Counted from the first letter of the stretch, positions 27,060-35,609 are shown. The stretch is 64,000 bases of DNA from Lacrimispora algidixylanolytica (GCF_003609635.1 NZ_MCIA01000006.1:62001-126000); one strand, 5' to 3'. Program-made: numbers and translations. The notes: generated from the letters alone by a model not told the origin.

Positions 27060-28916
27060 ATGGGATCGATTATAAAGACCAGAGTGCTGCATATAGGCGG
27101 CATGACTTGTGTGAGCTGTCAAAATAAGATTGAAAAGAAACTGCAAAACACAGCCGGGATTTTAAATGCAGAAGTAAGCTACAACGCAGGAACTGCAAAC
27201 GTAACTTATGATACTGATATCATTTCATACAAAAGCATTGTGGGGATCATAGAAAATCTTGATTATGAGGTTCTTATTGATTCCAATAAAAAGGGTATGG
27301 ATGCCACCCGGATAACAGGAATTTTGCTTATCATTGCAGCACTTTACATGGTAATAGAACAAACTGGACTATTAAACCTTCTCTCACCTGGACAGCTTGC
27401 AGATCAGACCATGAGTTATGGAATGTTATTTGTCATTGGTCTTGTGACATCGGTTCATTGTGTGGCAATGTGTGGAGGGATAAACTTATCCCAGTGTATT
27501 CCAAAAACAGCCTTGGAGAGTACTGGTGATAGTCGCTTTTTGGCTCTGCGTCCCACATTTCTCTATAACCTTGGAAGAGTTGTATCTTACACCATAGTAG
27601 GCTTTGCCGTGGGTGCATTGGGATCTGCAGTCACATTTTCCACTACCTTACAAGGTGTACTTAAGTTGGCGGCTGGCTTTTTTATGGTAGTCATGGGAAT
27701 TAACATGCTTGGCATGTTTCCTTGGCTTCGTAAGTTGAACCCCAGAATGCCTGCATTCTTGGCTAAAAGGGTACAAAAGGAAAAGGCGAAGAGCGGTAAC
27801 CCCTTTATGGTAGGTATCTTAAATGGTTTTATGCCATGCGGCCCTTTGCAGGCAATGCAAATCTACGCATTATCCACTGGAAATCCATTTGCTGGTGCAC
27901 TTTCCATGTTTATATTTAGCCTTGGAACGGTACCTCTCATGTTCGGATTGGGAGCACTCTCTACGGTACTGGGAAAAAAATACTCAGGTAAGATTATGAC
28001 AGGCGGGGCGGTCCTAGTGGTAGTACTGGGATTGTCCATGGTTACCCAGGGACTCAGCCTTTCTGGGGTTTCTGTACCAGATCTGGCCTTTGCCCAGGAA
28101 AAAGAAGGTGGAGACAGCCAGGAAAACCAACCGGCACAAAAGATAGAAGATGGAGTACAGGTGGTAAATAGCACCCTTTCTTCTGGAAAATATCCCAATA
28201 TTAAAGTCCAGGCTGGAATTCCAGTAAAATGGATTATAGATGCACCCAAAGGAAGCATCAATGGCTGTAATAACCGAATGATTATCAGAGATTTTGGTGT
28301 TGAACATACCTTTCAGACCGGAGAAAATGTAATAGAATTCACCCCTGAAAAGACAGGAAAGGTTTCCTATAGCTGCTGGATGGGGATGATCCGTGGGACC
28401 ATCTCAATTACGGAAGAGGCAGCCAGTGCGGGAGATTTGGCGAGTAAAGATGAGAACGTTTCTGACAAGCCGGTACCAGCATCTTATACCATTCCAACGG
28501 ATGATATCGCAATAGGAGAAGAATCAGTAGATGAGTCTGGAAATCCAGTTCAAAAGATTACCATGGAGTTGACCAATGATGGCTTTAAACCAGCGGCAGC
28601 CGTTGTAAAATCAGGTCTTGATGTGGAATGGAACATCATTAACAGCACCACTGACAATAATTATGGAACGAATTTGCTTGTGCCTAATTTTGCTTCCCAG
28701 GTTCCTCTTGAACAGGGAGAAAATAAGTTGTACTTTACACCGGCGGGAAGCTTTGATTTTTCAACTGGAGACAATGCCAATTATGGATATATCAAGGAAG
28801 TGGATGATATTAGCAAGATAGATTTAGATGGGATTAAAAAAGAGATTCAAAGCTTTAAGACTCAGATTTGGCCCGATGAAACATTCCAGGGGGCAGGCGG
28901 CTCCTGCTGCCAGTAG
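27060..28916 (+). CDS. HMA-SafE/TauE-cupredoxin fusion membrane protein
   Basis: A 618-residue metal-related membrane protein. Domains in order: a heavy-metal-associated domain (1-75) with IGGMTCVSCQNKI; a six-helix SafE/DsbD-like membrane domain (about 80-345) with SVHCVAMCGGINLSQC and MVGILNGFMPCGPLQAM, whose paired cysteines could shuttle electrons; and two periplasmic cupredoxin-like beta domains (about 365-470 and 480-600). The first has NGCNNRMII and YSCWMGMIRG, a possible metal site. The protein ends in GGSCCQ. AGGAGG precedes the start. Small-membrane-peptide and DUF2318 genes follow in the same operon, which suggests copper handling or metal-coupled thiol reduction. Confidence 0.85.
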   Translation: MGSIIKTRVLHIGGMTCVSCQNKIEKKLQNTAGILNAEVSYNAGTANVTYDTDIISYKSIVGIIENLDYEVLIDSNKKGMDATRITGILLIIAALYMVIEQTGLLNLLSPGQLADQTMSYGMLFVIGLVTSVHCVAMCGGINLSQCIPKTALESTGDSRFLALRPTFLYNLGRVVSYTIVGFAVGALGSAVTFSTTLQGVLKLAAGFFMVVMGINMLGMFPWLRKLNPRMPAFLAKRVQKEKAKSGNPFMVGILNGFMPCGPLQAMQIYALSTGNPFAGALSMFIFSLGTVPLMFGLGALSTVLGKKYSGKIMTGGAVLVVVLGLSMVTQGLSLSGVSVPDLAFAQEKEGGDSQENQPAQKIEDGVQVVNSTLSSGKYPNIKVQAGIPVKWIIDAPKGSINGCNNRMIIRDFGVEHTFQTGENVIEFTPEKTGKVSYSCWMGMIRGTISITEEAASAGDLASKDENVSDKPVPASYTIPTDDIAIGEESVDESGNPVQKITMELTNDGFKPAAAVVKSGLDVEWNIINSTTDNNYGTNLLVPNFASQVPLEQGENKLYFTPAGSFDFSTGDNANYGYIKEVDDISKIDLDGIKKEIQSFKTQIWPDETFQGAGGSCCQ

Positions 28917-28955
28917 ATGGCGAAATACCATAAATGAGTGAAAGGAGATTCCACC

Positions 28956-29054
28956 ATGAATTTTATCTTAAGCCATTGGCATTGCATTCTTCCAGCAATC
29001 TTTATAGTTGCTGCTGCATTTTTAATGCAGAAAAAATCCCAAGACGATAAGTAA
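28956..29054 (+). CDS. 32-residue single-span membrane peptide
   Basis: A short ORF between the SafE-cupredoxin fusion and the DUF2318 gene. It has AAAGGAG eight bases before its ATG, encodes MNFILSHWHCILPAIF followed by a hydrophobic stretch and a polar KKSQDDK tail, and ends 21 bases before the next start. The composition is that of a single membrane helix with a cytosolic charged end and a His-Trp-His-Cys motif near the outside. Not recognised as a named family; its ribosome binding site and operon position support expression. Confidence 0.65.
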   Translation: MNFILSHWHCILPAIFIVAAAFLMQKKSQDDK

Positions 29055-29075
29055 ATGATATTCAGGAGGTTTTAA

Positions 29076-29588
29076 ATGAATCAGAGATTAAAAAAGAAGA
29101 CGAAAACATTAATTGGTTCTTTCATTATCATGCTCTTAGCATTCACGGCACTGACAGCCTGTGCTTCAAAAGAAAAAGAATCCGGATCAACCGCTAAGGC
29201 AGGTAAGTATCAAAATGATGCAGGAGACTTGGTGATCCCAGTCAATGAAATCAGCAATACCGCAAGCTTTTATCCGGTGATCGCAGATGGAACGAAGATG
29301 GAAGTTTTAGCGGTGAAAGCGCCAGATGGAACTCTTCGAACTGCATTTAATACCTGCCAGGTTTGTTACGGATCTGGAAAAGGATATTATAAGCAGGATG
29401 GGGATTTGCTGGTTTGTCAAAACTGCGGAAACCGTTTTTCTATGGACCTGGTGGAAGTGGAAGCTGGCGGTTGCAACCCATGGCCTATCTTTGATAAAGA
29501 TAAGACTGTGACCGACGAATCCATTACCATACCATCGAATTTCTTAAAAGAATCCGAACAAATATTTGCCAACTGGAAGACTTCCTAA
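29076..29588 (+). CDS. DUF2318 lipoprotein
   Basis: A 170-residue exported protein with a lipobox ending LTACAS (cleavage before Cys28). The DUF2318 core holds two CxxC pairs, NTCQVCYGSGKG and VCQNCGNRFS, followed by EAGGCNPWPI, a pattern suited to a metal or heme-independent redox centre. In this family partners are often iron or metal transport proteins. AGGAGG precedes the ATG. It is third in the operon with the HMA-SafE-cupredoxin fusion and the 32-residue peptide, so all three probably form one membrane metal/redox unit. Confidence 0.88.
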   Translation: MNQRLKKKTKTLIGSFIIMLLAFTALTACASKEKESGSTAKAGKYQNDAGDLVIPVNEISNTASFYPVIADGTKMEVLAVKAPDGTLRTAFNTCQVCYGSGKGYYKQDGDLLVCQNCGNRFSMDLVEVEAGGCNPWPIFDKDKTVTDESITIPSNFLKESEQIFANWKTS

Positions 29589-29724
29589 TTAAGTTTTAAT
29601 TATCCTGTGATGTATATTTTTGCTATTCTATGTGGAATAGAGCTTCATCTTGAAAGAAGAAAGGGTGCTATGATATACTGTCTAAATGCACTTGCTACAT
29701 CACAGGAGAAGGAAGACACATAAT

Positions 29725-30549
29725 ATGGACAATGAATTAGTCGCAATCAGCGAAATGGCAAAGCTGCATCATCTCACCCGCCAGACACTTATCTACTATG
29801 ATCATATAGGCTTATTAAAGCCTATATATATCAATGAACACGGATACCGCTATTACAGCGTATACCAGATTCCGGTGTTAAGGGAGATCTGTCTTTTAAA
29901 AAAGCTGGGGGTAAAGCTTGATGATATTAAAAAAAACATGGAATCCAGGAATCTGGAGTCTGTGACCAATTTGTTGGAATTTCAAAAGAATATCATCGAC
30001 GAACAGATACAGGAGTTGAACAAGACAAGAATGTATCTGCAGCAAAGGATCAATTTTTATGAAGACTCCCATAAATCATATCCTGCCAATACTCCCGTTC
30101 TCAAGCAGATTCCTCCAAGACAAGTATTGTTTGTACCATTTGAGGAACGACCAGGGAAAGATGTTTTGCACCTAACGCTAATGAAGGCATGGAATATGCT
30201 CTTTGATTCTGATACCATTCCCTCCTGCGGTTTTGGTACCCTGATTCGCGGCGAGCAATTTCATAGTGAGGAACTTTATAAGAACTCTGGAATTTTTGTA
30301 GTATTGCCGTATCCGCAGCCGGATTTACCAGGAGTAGAAGAGATTCCTGGAGGATCGTATATGTGCATGTACAAATATTCTTACCCCTATGAAGAAAAAG
30401 ATTTCCATTATCTAAAGGAATGGGTGGAAAATAAGAATTATAAGATCACCGGGGATGCCTTGGACTTGTGCTTATTAGATACTACCTTTTACAATTCAGA
30501 GCACAATGTGGATTACTGTTGTCTTCAGATTCCGGTTATAAAAAAATAA
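29725..30549 (+). CDS. MerR-family transcriptional regulator
   Basis: A 274-residue activator: MerR HTH (VAISEMAKLHHLTRQTLIYY, GYRYYSVYQI), a coiled-coil dimer helix (about 75-125) and a C-terminal GyrI-like effector-binding domain (about 130-274), as in BmrR. The ATG at 29725 follows AGGAGAAGGAAG; the frame is open from 29686. It lies directly before the UbiD operon, whose promoter has the 19-base spacer typical of MerR-activated promoters, so it is probably the phenolic-acid-responsive activator of that operon. Confidence 0.9.
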   Translation: MDNELVAISEMAKLHHLTRQTLIYYDHIGLLKPIYINEHGYRYYSVYQIPVLREICLLKKLGVKLDDIKKNMESRNLESVTNLLEFQKNIIDEQIQELNKTRMYLQQRINFYEDSHKSYPANTPVLKQIPPRQVLFVPFEERPGKDVLHLTLMKAWNMLFDSDTIPSCGFGTLIRGEQFHSEELYKNSGIFVVLPYPQPDLPGVEEIPGGSYMCMYKYSYPYEEKDFHYLKEWVENKNYKITGDALDLCLLDTTFYNSEHNVDYCCLQIPVIKK

Positions 30550-30572
30550 AACACGAAATTAAAAGAATCCTC

Positions 30573-30603
30573 TTGACTGTATAGTTACAATATAGCGCAT
30601 AGT
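30573..30603 (+). promoter_or_regulatory. MerR-type promoter of the UbiD operon
   Basis: TTGACT (30573-30578), a 19-base spacer and CATAGT (30598-30603). The spacer contains the dyad-like TATAGTTACAATATA, typical of MerR-family operators placed between -35 and -10. Confidence 0.65.
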
Positions 30604-30648
30604 ATCACTAACGGCCGATCATTGAAATGATACAAGGAGGATTTTTTT

Positions 30649-32127
30649 ATGTCTAAAATTAAAGTGAATGATTTGCGTTCCGCCTTAGAACTTTTAGAAA
30701 CAATTCCAGGGCAGCTCATTGATACTGATGTGGAGGTTCATCCTCATGCACAATTATCAGGTGTTTATCGTCATGTAGGAGCAGGCGGAACGGTTATGCG
30801 TCCCACCAAGGAAGGTCCTGCCATGATATTTAATCATGTTACAGGGCATGAAGATGCCAGAGTAGCCATCGGTGTTCTGGCAAGCCGCAAACGAGTGGGA
30901 TATTTACTTGATGAAGCTCCGGACCGATTAGGCCATTTGCTTAACGATGCGGTTAAAAATCCGATTAAGCCAGTTGTTATTGATCAGAAGGAGGCAAAGT
31001 GCCAGGAAGTGGTTCATTATGCCACAGATCCGGACTTTGATATCCGTAAACTGGTTCCAGCACCAACCAATACAGAAGAGGATGCAGGTCCTTACATAAC
31101 TCTTGGTATGTGTTATGCATCGGATCCAGAAACAAAGGTATCTGACGTGACAATCCACCGTCTCTGTCTTCAGAGCAAGGATGAAATTTCTATGTATTTT
31201 GTACCAGGTGCCAGACATCTTGGCGTATTCCGGGAAAAAGCAGAAGCAGCTGGGAAACCCCTTCCCATCTCAATCAGTATTGGTGTGGACCCTGCGATCG
31301 AGATTGCTTCCTGTTTTGAACCGCCTACAACTCCTCTTGGATTTAATGAACTGGAAATCGCTGGAGCCATCCGTAAAGAACCAGTTCAGCTTACTCAGTG
31401 TCTTACCATTGATGAAAGATGCATTGCAAATGCGGAATATGTAATTGAAGGCGAGCTGCTTCCAGGCGTACGTGTGAGAGAAGATCAAAACACCAATACC
31501 GGAAAAGCGATGCCAGAGTTCCCAGGATATACAGGTCCAGCGAATCCAGAGATCCCAATCATCAAGGTAAAATCAGTGACTCATAGAAAAAATCCAATTA
31601 TGCAGACCTGCATCGGACCAAGCGAAGAGCATGTAAGTATGGCTGGTATCCCAACAGAAGCCAGCATTTTACTGATGGTTGAGAAGGCTATGCCAGGAAA
31701 GCTTTTAAATGTTTACTGCGCCTCCAGCGGCGGCGGTAAATATATGGCTGTGCTTCAGTTTTGCAAAAAGATTCCAAGTGATGAAGGAAGACAGCGTCAA
31801 GCAGCTCTTTTGGCATTCTCCGCATTCAGCGAGTTAAAGCTGGTGTATCTCGTAGATGAGGATGTAGACCCATTTGATATCAACGATGTAATTTGGGCTA
31901 TGAATACACGTATGCAGGGAGATTCTGGCATTGTATGCATCCCAGGCGTGCGCTGTCACCCATTGGATCCATCCAATGATCCATCGATCTCTTCATCCAT
32001 CCGTGACCACGGAATCGCCTGCAAGACAATATTTGATTGCACGGTACCATTTGATCAAAAGCACCGGTTCCAGCGGGCAAAATTTATGGATGTAGATCCG
32101 TCCCTTTGGGTTCCAGATATGTTCTAA
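30649..32127 (+). CDS. ubiD: UbiD-family prenyl-FMN decarboxylase
   Basis: Non-oxidative decarboxylase using prenylated FMN, most like subunit C of hydroxybenzoate, vanillate or gallate decarboxylases. The 492-residue protein has HVGAGGTVMRPTKEGPAM, GHEDARVAIGVLASRKR, IHRLCLQSKDEISMYFVPGA with the family arginine region, NAEYVIEGELLPGVR with the acidic catalytic region and QTCIGPSEEH. AAGGAGG precedes the ATG. It is followed by a DUF554 membrane protein, UbiX and an LpdD-like protein, the complete set needed for cofactor supply and maturation. Which phenolic acid it uses cannot be read from sequence. Confidence 0.92.
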   Translation: MSKIKVNDLRSALELLETIPGQLIDTDVEVHPHAQLSGVYRHVGAGGTVMRPTKEGPAMIFNHVTGHEDARVAIGVLASRKRVGYLLDEAPDRLGHLLNDAVKNPIKPVVIDQKEAKCQEVVHYATDPDFDIRKLVPAPTNTEEDAGPYITLGMCYASDPETKVSDVTIHRLCLQSKDEISMYFVPGARHLGVFREKAEAAGKPLPISISIGVDPAIEIASCFEPPTTPLGFNELEIAGAIRKEPVQLTQCLTIDERCIANAEYVIEGELLPGVRVREDQNTNTGKAMPEFPGYTGPANPEIPIIKVKSVTHRKNPIMQTCIGPSEEHVSMAGIPTEASILLMVEKAMPGKLLNVYCASSGGGKYMAVLQFCKKIPSDEGRQRQAALLAFSAFSELKLVYLVDEDVDPFDINDVIWAMNTRMQGDSGIVCIPGVRCHPLDPSNDPSISSSIRDHGIACKTIFDCTVPFDQKHRFQRAKFMDVDPSLWVPDMF

Positions 32128-32153
32128 TCGTTTTATCTCAACAAAACATGAAA

Positions 32154-32186
32154 GGCGAAATGGGTAATATTATAACTCGTTTCGCC
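32154..32186 (+). other. Intercistronic hairpin after ubiD
   Basis: GGCGAAATG (32154-32162) pairs with CGTTTCGCC (32178-32186), one G-T pair, with no T run. Probably an mRNA-stabilising or processing element. Confidence 0.45.
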
Positions 32187-32221
32187 GCAAATAAAAAATA
32201 CAACAAAAGAGGTATAAAAAT

Positions 32222-32950
32222 ATGCCCATCGGAGTAATCGTTAACAGTTTGGCAGTACTCACCGGGGGTGCCGCAGGTGCCTTATTAGGAAACAAAATAC
32301 CAGAGAATTTACGCAATAATCTAACCCTGATCTTTGGTGTGGCTTCCATGTCTATGGGAATCACTTCCATTGTAAAATTATCTTATTTACCAGCAGTGGT
32401 ATTTGCCGTTATTATAGGAACTGCTATCGGTGAGCTTGCTCATCTGGAATATGGAATTACGGTAGTGGCAAAAAAAGTCCAGTCCCCCATCTCCAGAATT
32501 TTTTCTAATAAAGAATCTGGCATGAGCCAGGAAGAATTCATGCAGAAGCTTGTCAGCATCGTGGTACTGTTTTGCGCAAGCGGAACTGGTATTTTCGGAG
32601 CGTTACAGGCAGGCATGACAGGAGATCATACCATCCTGTTTTCAAAGTCCATCCTTGACTTTTTTACCGCAGCCATTTTTGCAGCTAGCCTTGGATATAT
32701 CACCTGTACGGTATGTATTCCTCAGTTCGTTGTTCTGATTCTCTTGTTTTTCAGTGCTTCCATTATCATGCCCCTTACCAATAAGGAAATGCTTAGTGAT
32801 TTTACGGCTTGCGGAGGCATTTTAATGCTTGCGACCGGACTTCGTATTTCTGGAATAAAATCCTTCCCTATTGCCAACATGCTTCCTGCCATGGTACTTG
32901 TTATGCCATTTTCTTACTTTTGGTCTCATGTTATCATGAATCTTTTATAA
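32222..32950 (+). CDS. DUF554 membrane protein
   Basis: A 242-residue protein with about seven hydrophobic helices and family-typical GVIVNSLAVLTGGAAGALLG at the start, FGVASMSMGITSIVKL, FCASGTGIFGALQAGMTGD and CGGILMLATGLRISGIKSF. DUF554 proteins have no firmly established function. Its position between ubiD and ubiX, with four bases to ubiX, makes it an obligatory member of the decarboxylase operon and a candidate carrier for the aromatic substrate or product. AGAGGT precedes the ATG. Confidence 0.88.
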   Translation: MPIGVIVNSLAVLTGGAAGALLGNKIPENLRNNLTLIFGVASMSMGITSIVKLSYLPAVVFAVIIGTAIGELAHLEYGITVVAKKVQSPISRIFSNKESGMSQEEFMQKLVSIVVLFCASGTGIFGALQAGMTGDHTILFSKSILDFFTAAIFAASLGYITCTVCIPQFVVLILLFFSASIIMPLTNKEMLSDFTACGGILMLATGLRISGIKSFPIANMLPAMVLVMPFSYFWSHVIMNLL

Positions 32951-32954
32951 GCGT

Positions 32955-33521
32955 ATGGAGAGAAAAAGAATTGTAGTTGCAGTCAGCGGGGCAAGTGGTG
33001 CCCCTCTGGCAGTAGCCTGTATGAAGCAACTTCAAAAGCATACGGACTATGAGATCCACTTAGTAATCAGTAGAGGCGGTGAGGAAACCATCCGTCATGA
33101 AACCGATTTGACTCTGGAAGAATTTAAGAGCTTGGCTCATGTTTCTTATGACAACAAAAATATTGGTGCCAGCATAGCAAGCGGAACTTATGAGACAGAA
33201 GGAATGATTGTCGTCCCTTGCAGCATGAAAACCGTAGCCGGAATCTGTAGCGGATACTCCGATAACCTGCTTCTTCGAGCAGCAGATGTGACCGTAAAGG
33301 AAAGACGGAAGCTTATTTTGGTGGCAAGAGAAACGCCCTTAAGCCCCATTCACTTACGGAATATGGAGTATTTATCCAGATTGCAGAACGTGGTGATTCT
33401 GCCTCCCGTCATTTCTTATTACAGTAAACCAAAATCCCTTGAGGATATCAATCATCATATCGCCGGAAAAATACTTGATGCAGCAGGAATAAAAATCGAA
33501 GGCTTTAAGCGGTGGGAATAG
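32955..33521 (+). CDS. ubiX: UbiX flavin prenyltransferase
   Basis: Makes the prenylated FMN cofactor of UbiD from FMN and dimethylallyl phosphate. The 188-residue protein has the flavin motif AVSGASGAPLAV, HLVISRGGEETI, VVPCSMKTVAGI and LVARETPLSPIHLRNM, all characteristic. It begins four bases after the DUF554 stop and is followed by the LpdD-like gene, as in bacterial phenolic acid decarboxylase operons (LpdB/BsdB/ShdB type). Confidence 0.94.
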   Translation: MERKRIVVAVSGASGAPLAVACMKQLQKHTDYEIHLVISRGGEETIRHETDLTLEEFKSLAHVSYDNKNIGASIASGTYETEGMIVVPCSMKTVAGICSGYSDNLLLRAADVTVKERRKLILVARETPLSPIHLRNMEYLSRLQNVVILPPVISYYSKPKSLEDINHHIAGKILDAAGIKIEGFKRWE

Positions 33522-33544
33522 GCGGTTTATTAGAAGGGATTACG

Positions 33545-33907
33545 ATGAAAACATTTAAAACGGTAATTGGCAGCGTTCATATTAGTTGTGATGTAAATAC
33601 CATGGGAGATGATTTCTGTGTCCTTTTATACGGAGGGGATCTTCCTCATATAGGCAGTACTGCGCTTTCCGTTCCCCGGCCAAGTCTGACGGGGCAGGGG
33701 ATCAGTGCGACGACGTCAATATTAAACTGTATCGGGCATAAAGATGATGTGCTGGCTAAACTGTTTGCGGAACAAATAGCAGCAAAAACCAATCATGTCA
33801 CTGTATGTGTCTGTGGCATTCATGTGGATGGATTGTCCTTTGAGGATATTCAGATTCTATATGAGGGGTGCTGCCAGTTACTGGAGGAGATTTTTCTCTC
33901 AATATAA
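33545..33907 (+). CDS. lpdD: LpdD-like prenyl-FMN chaperone
   Basis: A 120-residue protein resembling subunit D of gallate decarboxylase (LpdD of Lactobacillus plantarum), thought to help load or mature the prenylated flavin: GSVHISCDVNTMGDDFCVLL, GDLPHIGSTALSVPRPSLTG and TVCVCGIHVDGLSFEDI. It is not the zinc-ribbon subunit D (VdcD/ShdD type). The ATG at 33545 has AGAAGGGA upstream; a GTG at 33512 overlaps the ubiX end. It is the last gene of the operon and is followed by a terminator. Confidence 0.8.
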   Translation: MKTFKTVIGSVHISCDVNTMGDDFCVLLYGGDLPHIGSTALSVPRPSLTGQGISATTSILNCIGHKDDVLAKLFAEQIAAKTNHVTVCVCGIHVDGLSFEDIQILYEGCCQLLEEIFLSI

Positions 33908-33915
33908 TTAATCAT

Positions 33916-33957
33916 AGGCAATGACATGTTTCCTGGTGTCATTGCCTTATTTCTTTG
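33916..33957 (+). terminator. Terminator of the UbiD operon
   Basis: AGGCAATGACA (33916-33926) and TGTCATTGCCT (33937-33947) form a perfect 11-bp stem with a T-rich tail. Confidence 0.85.
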
Positions 33958-34028
33958 ATCTCTATCTAGAAATATATCCAAACTTATAATAGAATTAGAT
34001 ATATGATGTGAGAGAAGGAGACGTTTTA

Positions 34029-34598
34029 ATGAAAACCTTAATATTCAATGGTTCCCCAAGAAAAAATGGTGACACAGTAAGCCTGATTCAAGAGGTTACG
34101 AAGAATCTAAAGGGCAGCTATCGACAGGTCAATGCTTACCATTGCAACATTAAGCCTTGTGTAGACTGCAGATATTGTGTCAAAAATACTGGCTGCTGCG
34201 TGGATGATGAGATGCAGGAAGTATATGATTACATACAGGAATGTGACAATATTTTGGTAGCATCACCAATTTACATGTCAGAGCTGACGGGTCCTTTACT
34301 TAGTGTAACAAGTCGATTGCAGCCTTATTTTTGTGCCAAGTTCTATCGAAAAGAAAAACCAATTATGAAGCCTAAAAAGGGAGCTGTGCTTTTAGTAGGG
34401 GGTGGTGATGGTGATTTAGAATTACCTCATCGGATGGCAAACCGTCTGCTTTATAAGATGAATGCCAAAGACGTCTTTCCTCTGATTTCCAGTTTTGATA
34501 CTGAGAAGACACCAGCCATTCATGATAAGGCAGCAGTATCAGGAGCAAGAGGCATTGCCAGCTTCTTTAATGACATTAAGAGTGAGGCAGAAGGATAA
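34029..34598 (+). CDS. NADPH-dependent FMN reductase/flavodoxin-family protein
   Basis: A 189-residue flavoprotein: LIFNGSPRKNGDTVSLI is the FMN-phosphate loop, ILVASPIYMSELTGPL the second flavin loop, with a cysteine-rich stretch in between (CNIKPCVDCRYCVKNTGCCVD, positions about 39-59) that could carry disulfides or an iron-sulfur cluster. The ATG at 34029 has AAGGAG eight bases upstream, and a GTG at 34008 is less likely. It probably transfers electrons to a quinone, nitro compound or metal. A decayed copy of its 5' end lies 920 bases downstream. Confidence 0.85.
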   Translation: MKTLIFNGSPRKNGDTVSLIQEVTKNLKGSYRQVNAYHCNIKPCVDCRYCVKNTGCCVDDEMQEVYDYIQECDNILVASPIYMSELTGPLLSVTSRLQPYFCAKFYRKEKPIMKPKKGAVLLVGGGDGDLELPHRMANRLLYKMNAKDVFPLISSFDTEKTPAIHDKAAVSGARGIASFFNDIKSEAEG

Positions 34599-34739
34599 GA
34601 CCATAATGGAAAGAATTAAGGCGTCAATACATAACAGAAATAGCATAATGTAAAGAAATAAATAACTATATCTACATATTTAAGAATGCCTGTTATAATA
34701 TCGGATACTTAAGGGAAGAACATAGGAGGGTATGAAACC

Positions 34740-34943
34740 ATGGCAAATCAAAATCATTTCTGCACCTGTAATGAGACGAGTTGTAAGTTACATCCCGTAA
34801 ACCACGACATGGGCTGCGATCCCTGTATCCGTAAGAATTTAAACAAGGGCGAGATGCCTGGTTGTTTTTTTCATCTAGTGAATGATGATACTTCCAAGGT
34901 AGATGATTTTACCATTGACGGTTTTGTTGAATTTTTTTTATGA
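34740..34943 (+). CDS. Cysteine-rich DUF6485-like protein
   Basis: A 67-residue protein with six cysteines in CTCNETSCKLHP, MGCDPCIRKN and PGCFFH, a pattern suggesting a zinc or iron-sulfur site. It resembles the small cysteine-rich proteins called DUF6485 in Clostridia. AGGAGGG lies nine bases before the ATG, and TATAAT at 34693-34698 may be its -10 element. It is a single gene between the flavodoxin gene and its relic. No function is known. Confidence 0.75.
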   Translation: MANQNHFCTCNETSCKLHPVNHDMGCDPCIRKNLNKGEMPGCFFHLVNDDTSKVDDFTIDGFVEFFL

Positions 34944-34947
34944 ACTA

Positions 34948-35016
34948 TGAGAAGGAGATGCCTCTATTAAAACCTTAATATTCTATGATTCCTCCAAAAA
35001 GACCGTAACACGGTAA
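34948..35016 (+). pseudogene. Relic of a flavodoxin-family gene start
   Basis: The stretch repeats the ribosome binding site and first codons of the flavodoxin gene at 34013-34086: GAGAAGGAGA, then an exact AAAACCTTAATATTC, then similar TTCC.CCA.AAAA and ACACGGTAAG. The start codon has become ATT and the frame is broken by small indels; the rest of the gene is absent. It is a degraded partial duplicate or the remains of a paralogue. Confidence 0.7.
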
Positions 35017-35069
35017 GTTCAGATAATCTTAATAATATTTACAAGCTCTTAAGTGATAAATCACTCTGA

Positions 35070-35125
35070 TAATTATTGAAAAACAATAATTAATTATTGA
35101 CATTTAATAATTATTGGGATATTAT
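35070..35125 (+). promoter_or_regulatory. Promoter and operator-like repeat of the DUF2975 cassette
   Basis: TTGACA (35097-35102), 17 bases, TATTAT (35120-35125). Just upstream TAATTATTG (35070-35078) and CAATAATTA (35084-35092) form a perfect inverted repeat, and AATAATTATT recurs in the spacer; these may be binding sites of the Xre protein encoded downstream. Confidence 0.65.
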
Positions 35126-35146
35126 GTAATAAATAGGAGGTAAAAT

Positions 35147-35593
35147 ATGAGAGTAAAACCTAATTCAATATTAATCAGCAAATTAATTACAATACTATTG
35201 TTTTTTGTAATAGTAGTGTCAACACCGTTTTTACCAGAGCTTTTAGGTTCATATCATAATACATTCGGTAAAAGCAAATTTATTCTAGAGTCGCTTCTAT
35301 TAACTTTTTATACAACAATTCCTTCTGCTTTAGTTTTACTATTTTGCCTTTATCGTTTATTAAATAACATTGCTCATAGAAACGTATTTACTGATAAAAA
35401 TGTGCAGTTACTTAAAATATCTTCATATTGTTGCTTTTTCGCAGCGATGGTTTACATATTTTTTGCAAGACTTTATCTGTTTGCTCTTTTGATCTCTGTA
35501 ATTGTTATCTTAGGGGGCCTAATATTACAAGTGATACAAAATGTATTGTTACAAGCAATTATATTAAAAACTGAAAATGATTTTACTATTTAA
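35147..35593 (+). CDS. DUF2975 membrane protein
   Basis: A 148-residue protein with four hydrophobic segments (about 12-32, 48-68, 92-115, 120-140) matching the DUF2975 layout, including NNIAHRNVFTDKNVQLLKIS between helices 2 and 3. The function of the family is unknown. It is the first gene of a very AT-rich three-gene cassette and is followed by a Xre-type regulator whose start overlaps its end, the usual partnership of DUF2975. AGGAGG precedes the ATG. Confidence 0.85.
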   Translation: MRVKPNSILISKLITILLFFVIVVSTPFLPELLGSYHNTFGKSKFILESLLLTFYTTIPSALVLLFCLYRLLNNIAHRNVFTDKNVQLLKISSYCCFFAAMVYIFFARLYLFALLISVIVILGGLILQVIQNVLLQAIILKTENDFTI

Positions 35594-35609
35594 AAAGGAA
35601 GTGAGTACA

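Noticed and set aside
33545-33907. Subunit D of the zinc-ribbon VdcD/ShdD type
   Set aside because: No CxxC ribbon is present; the sequence resembles LpdD instead.
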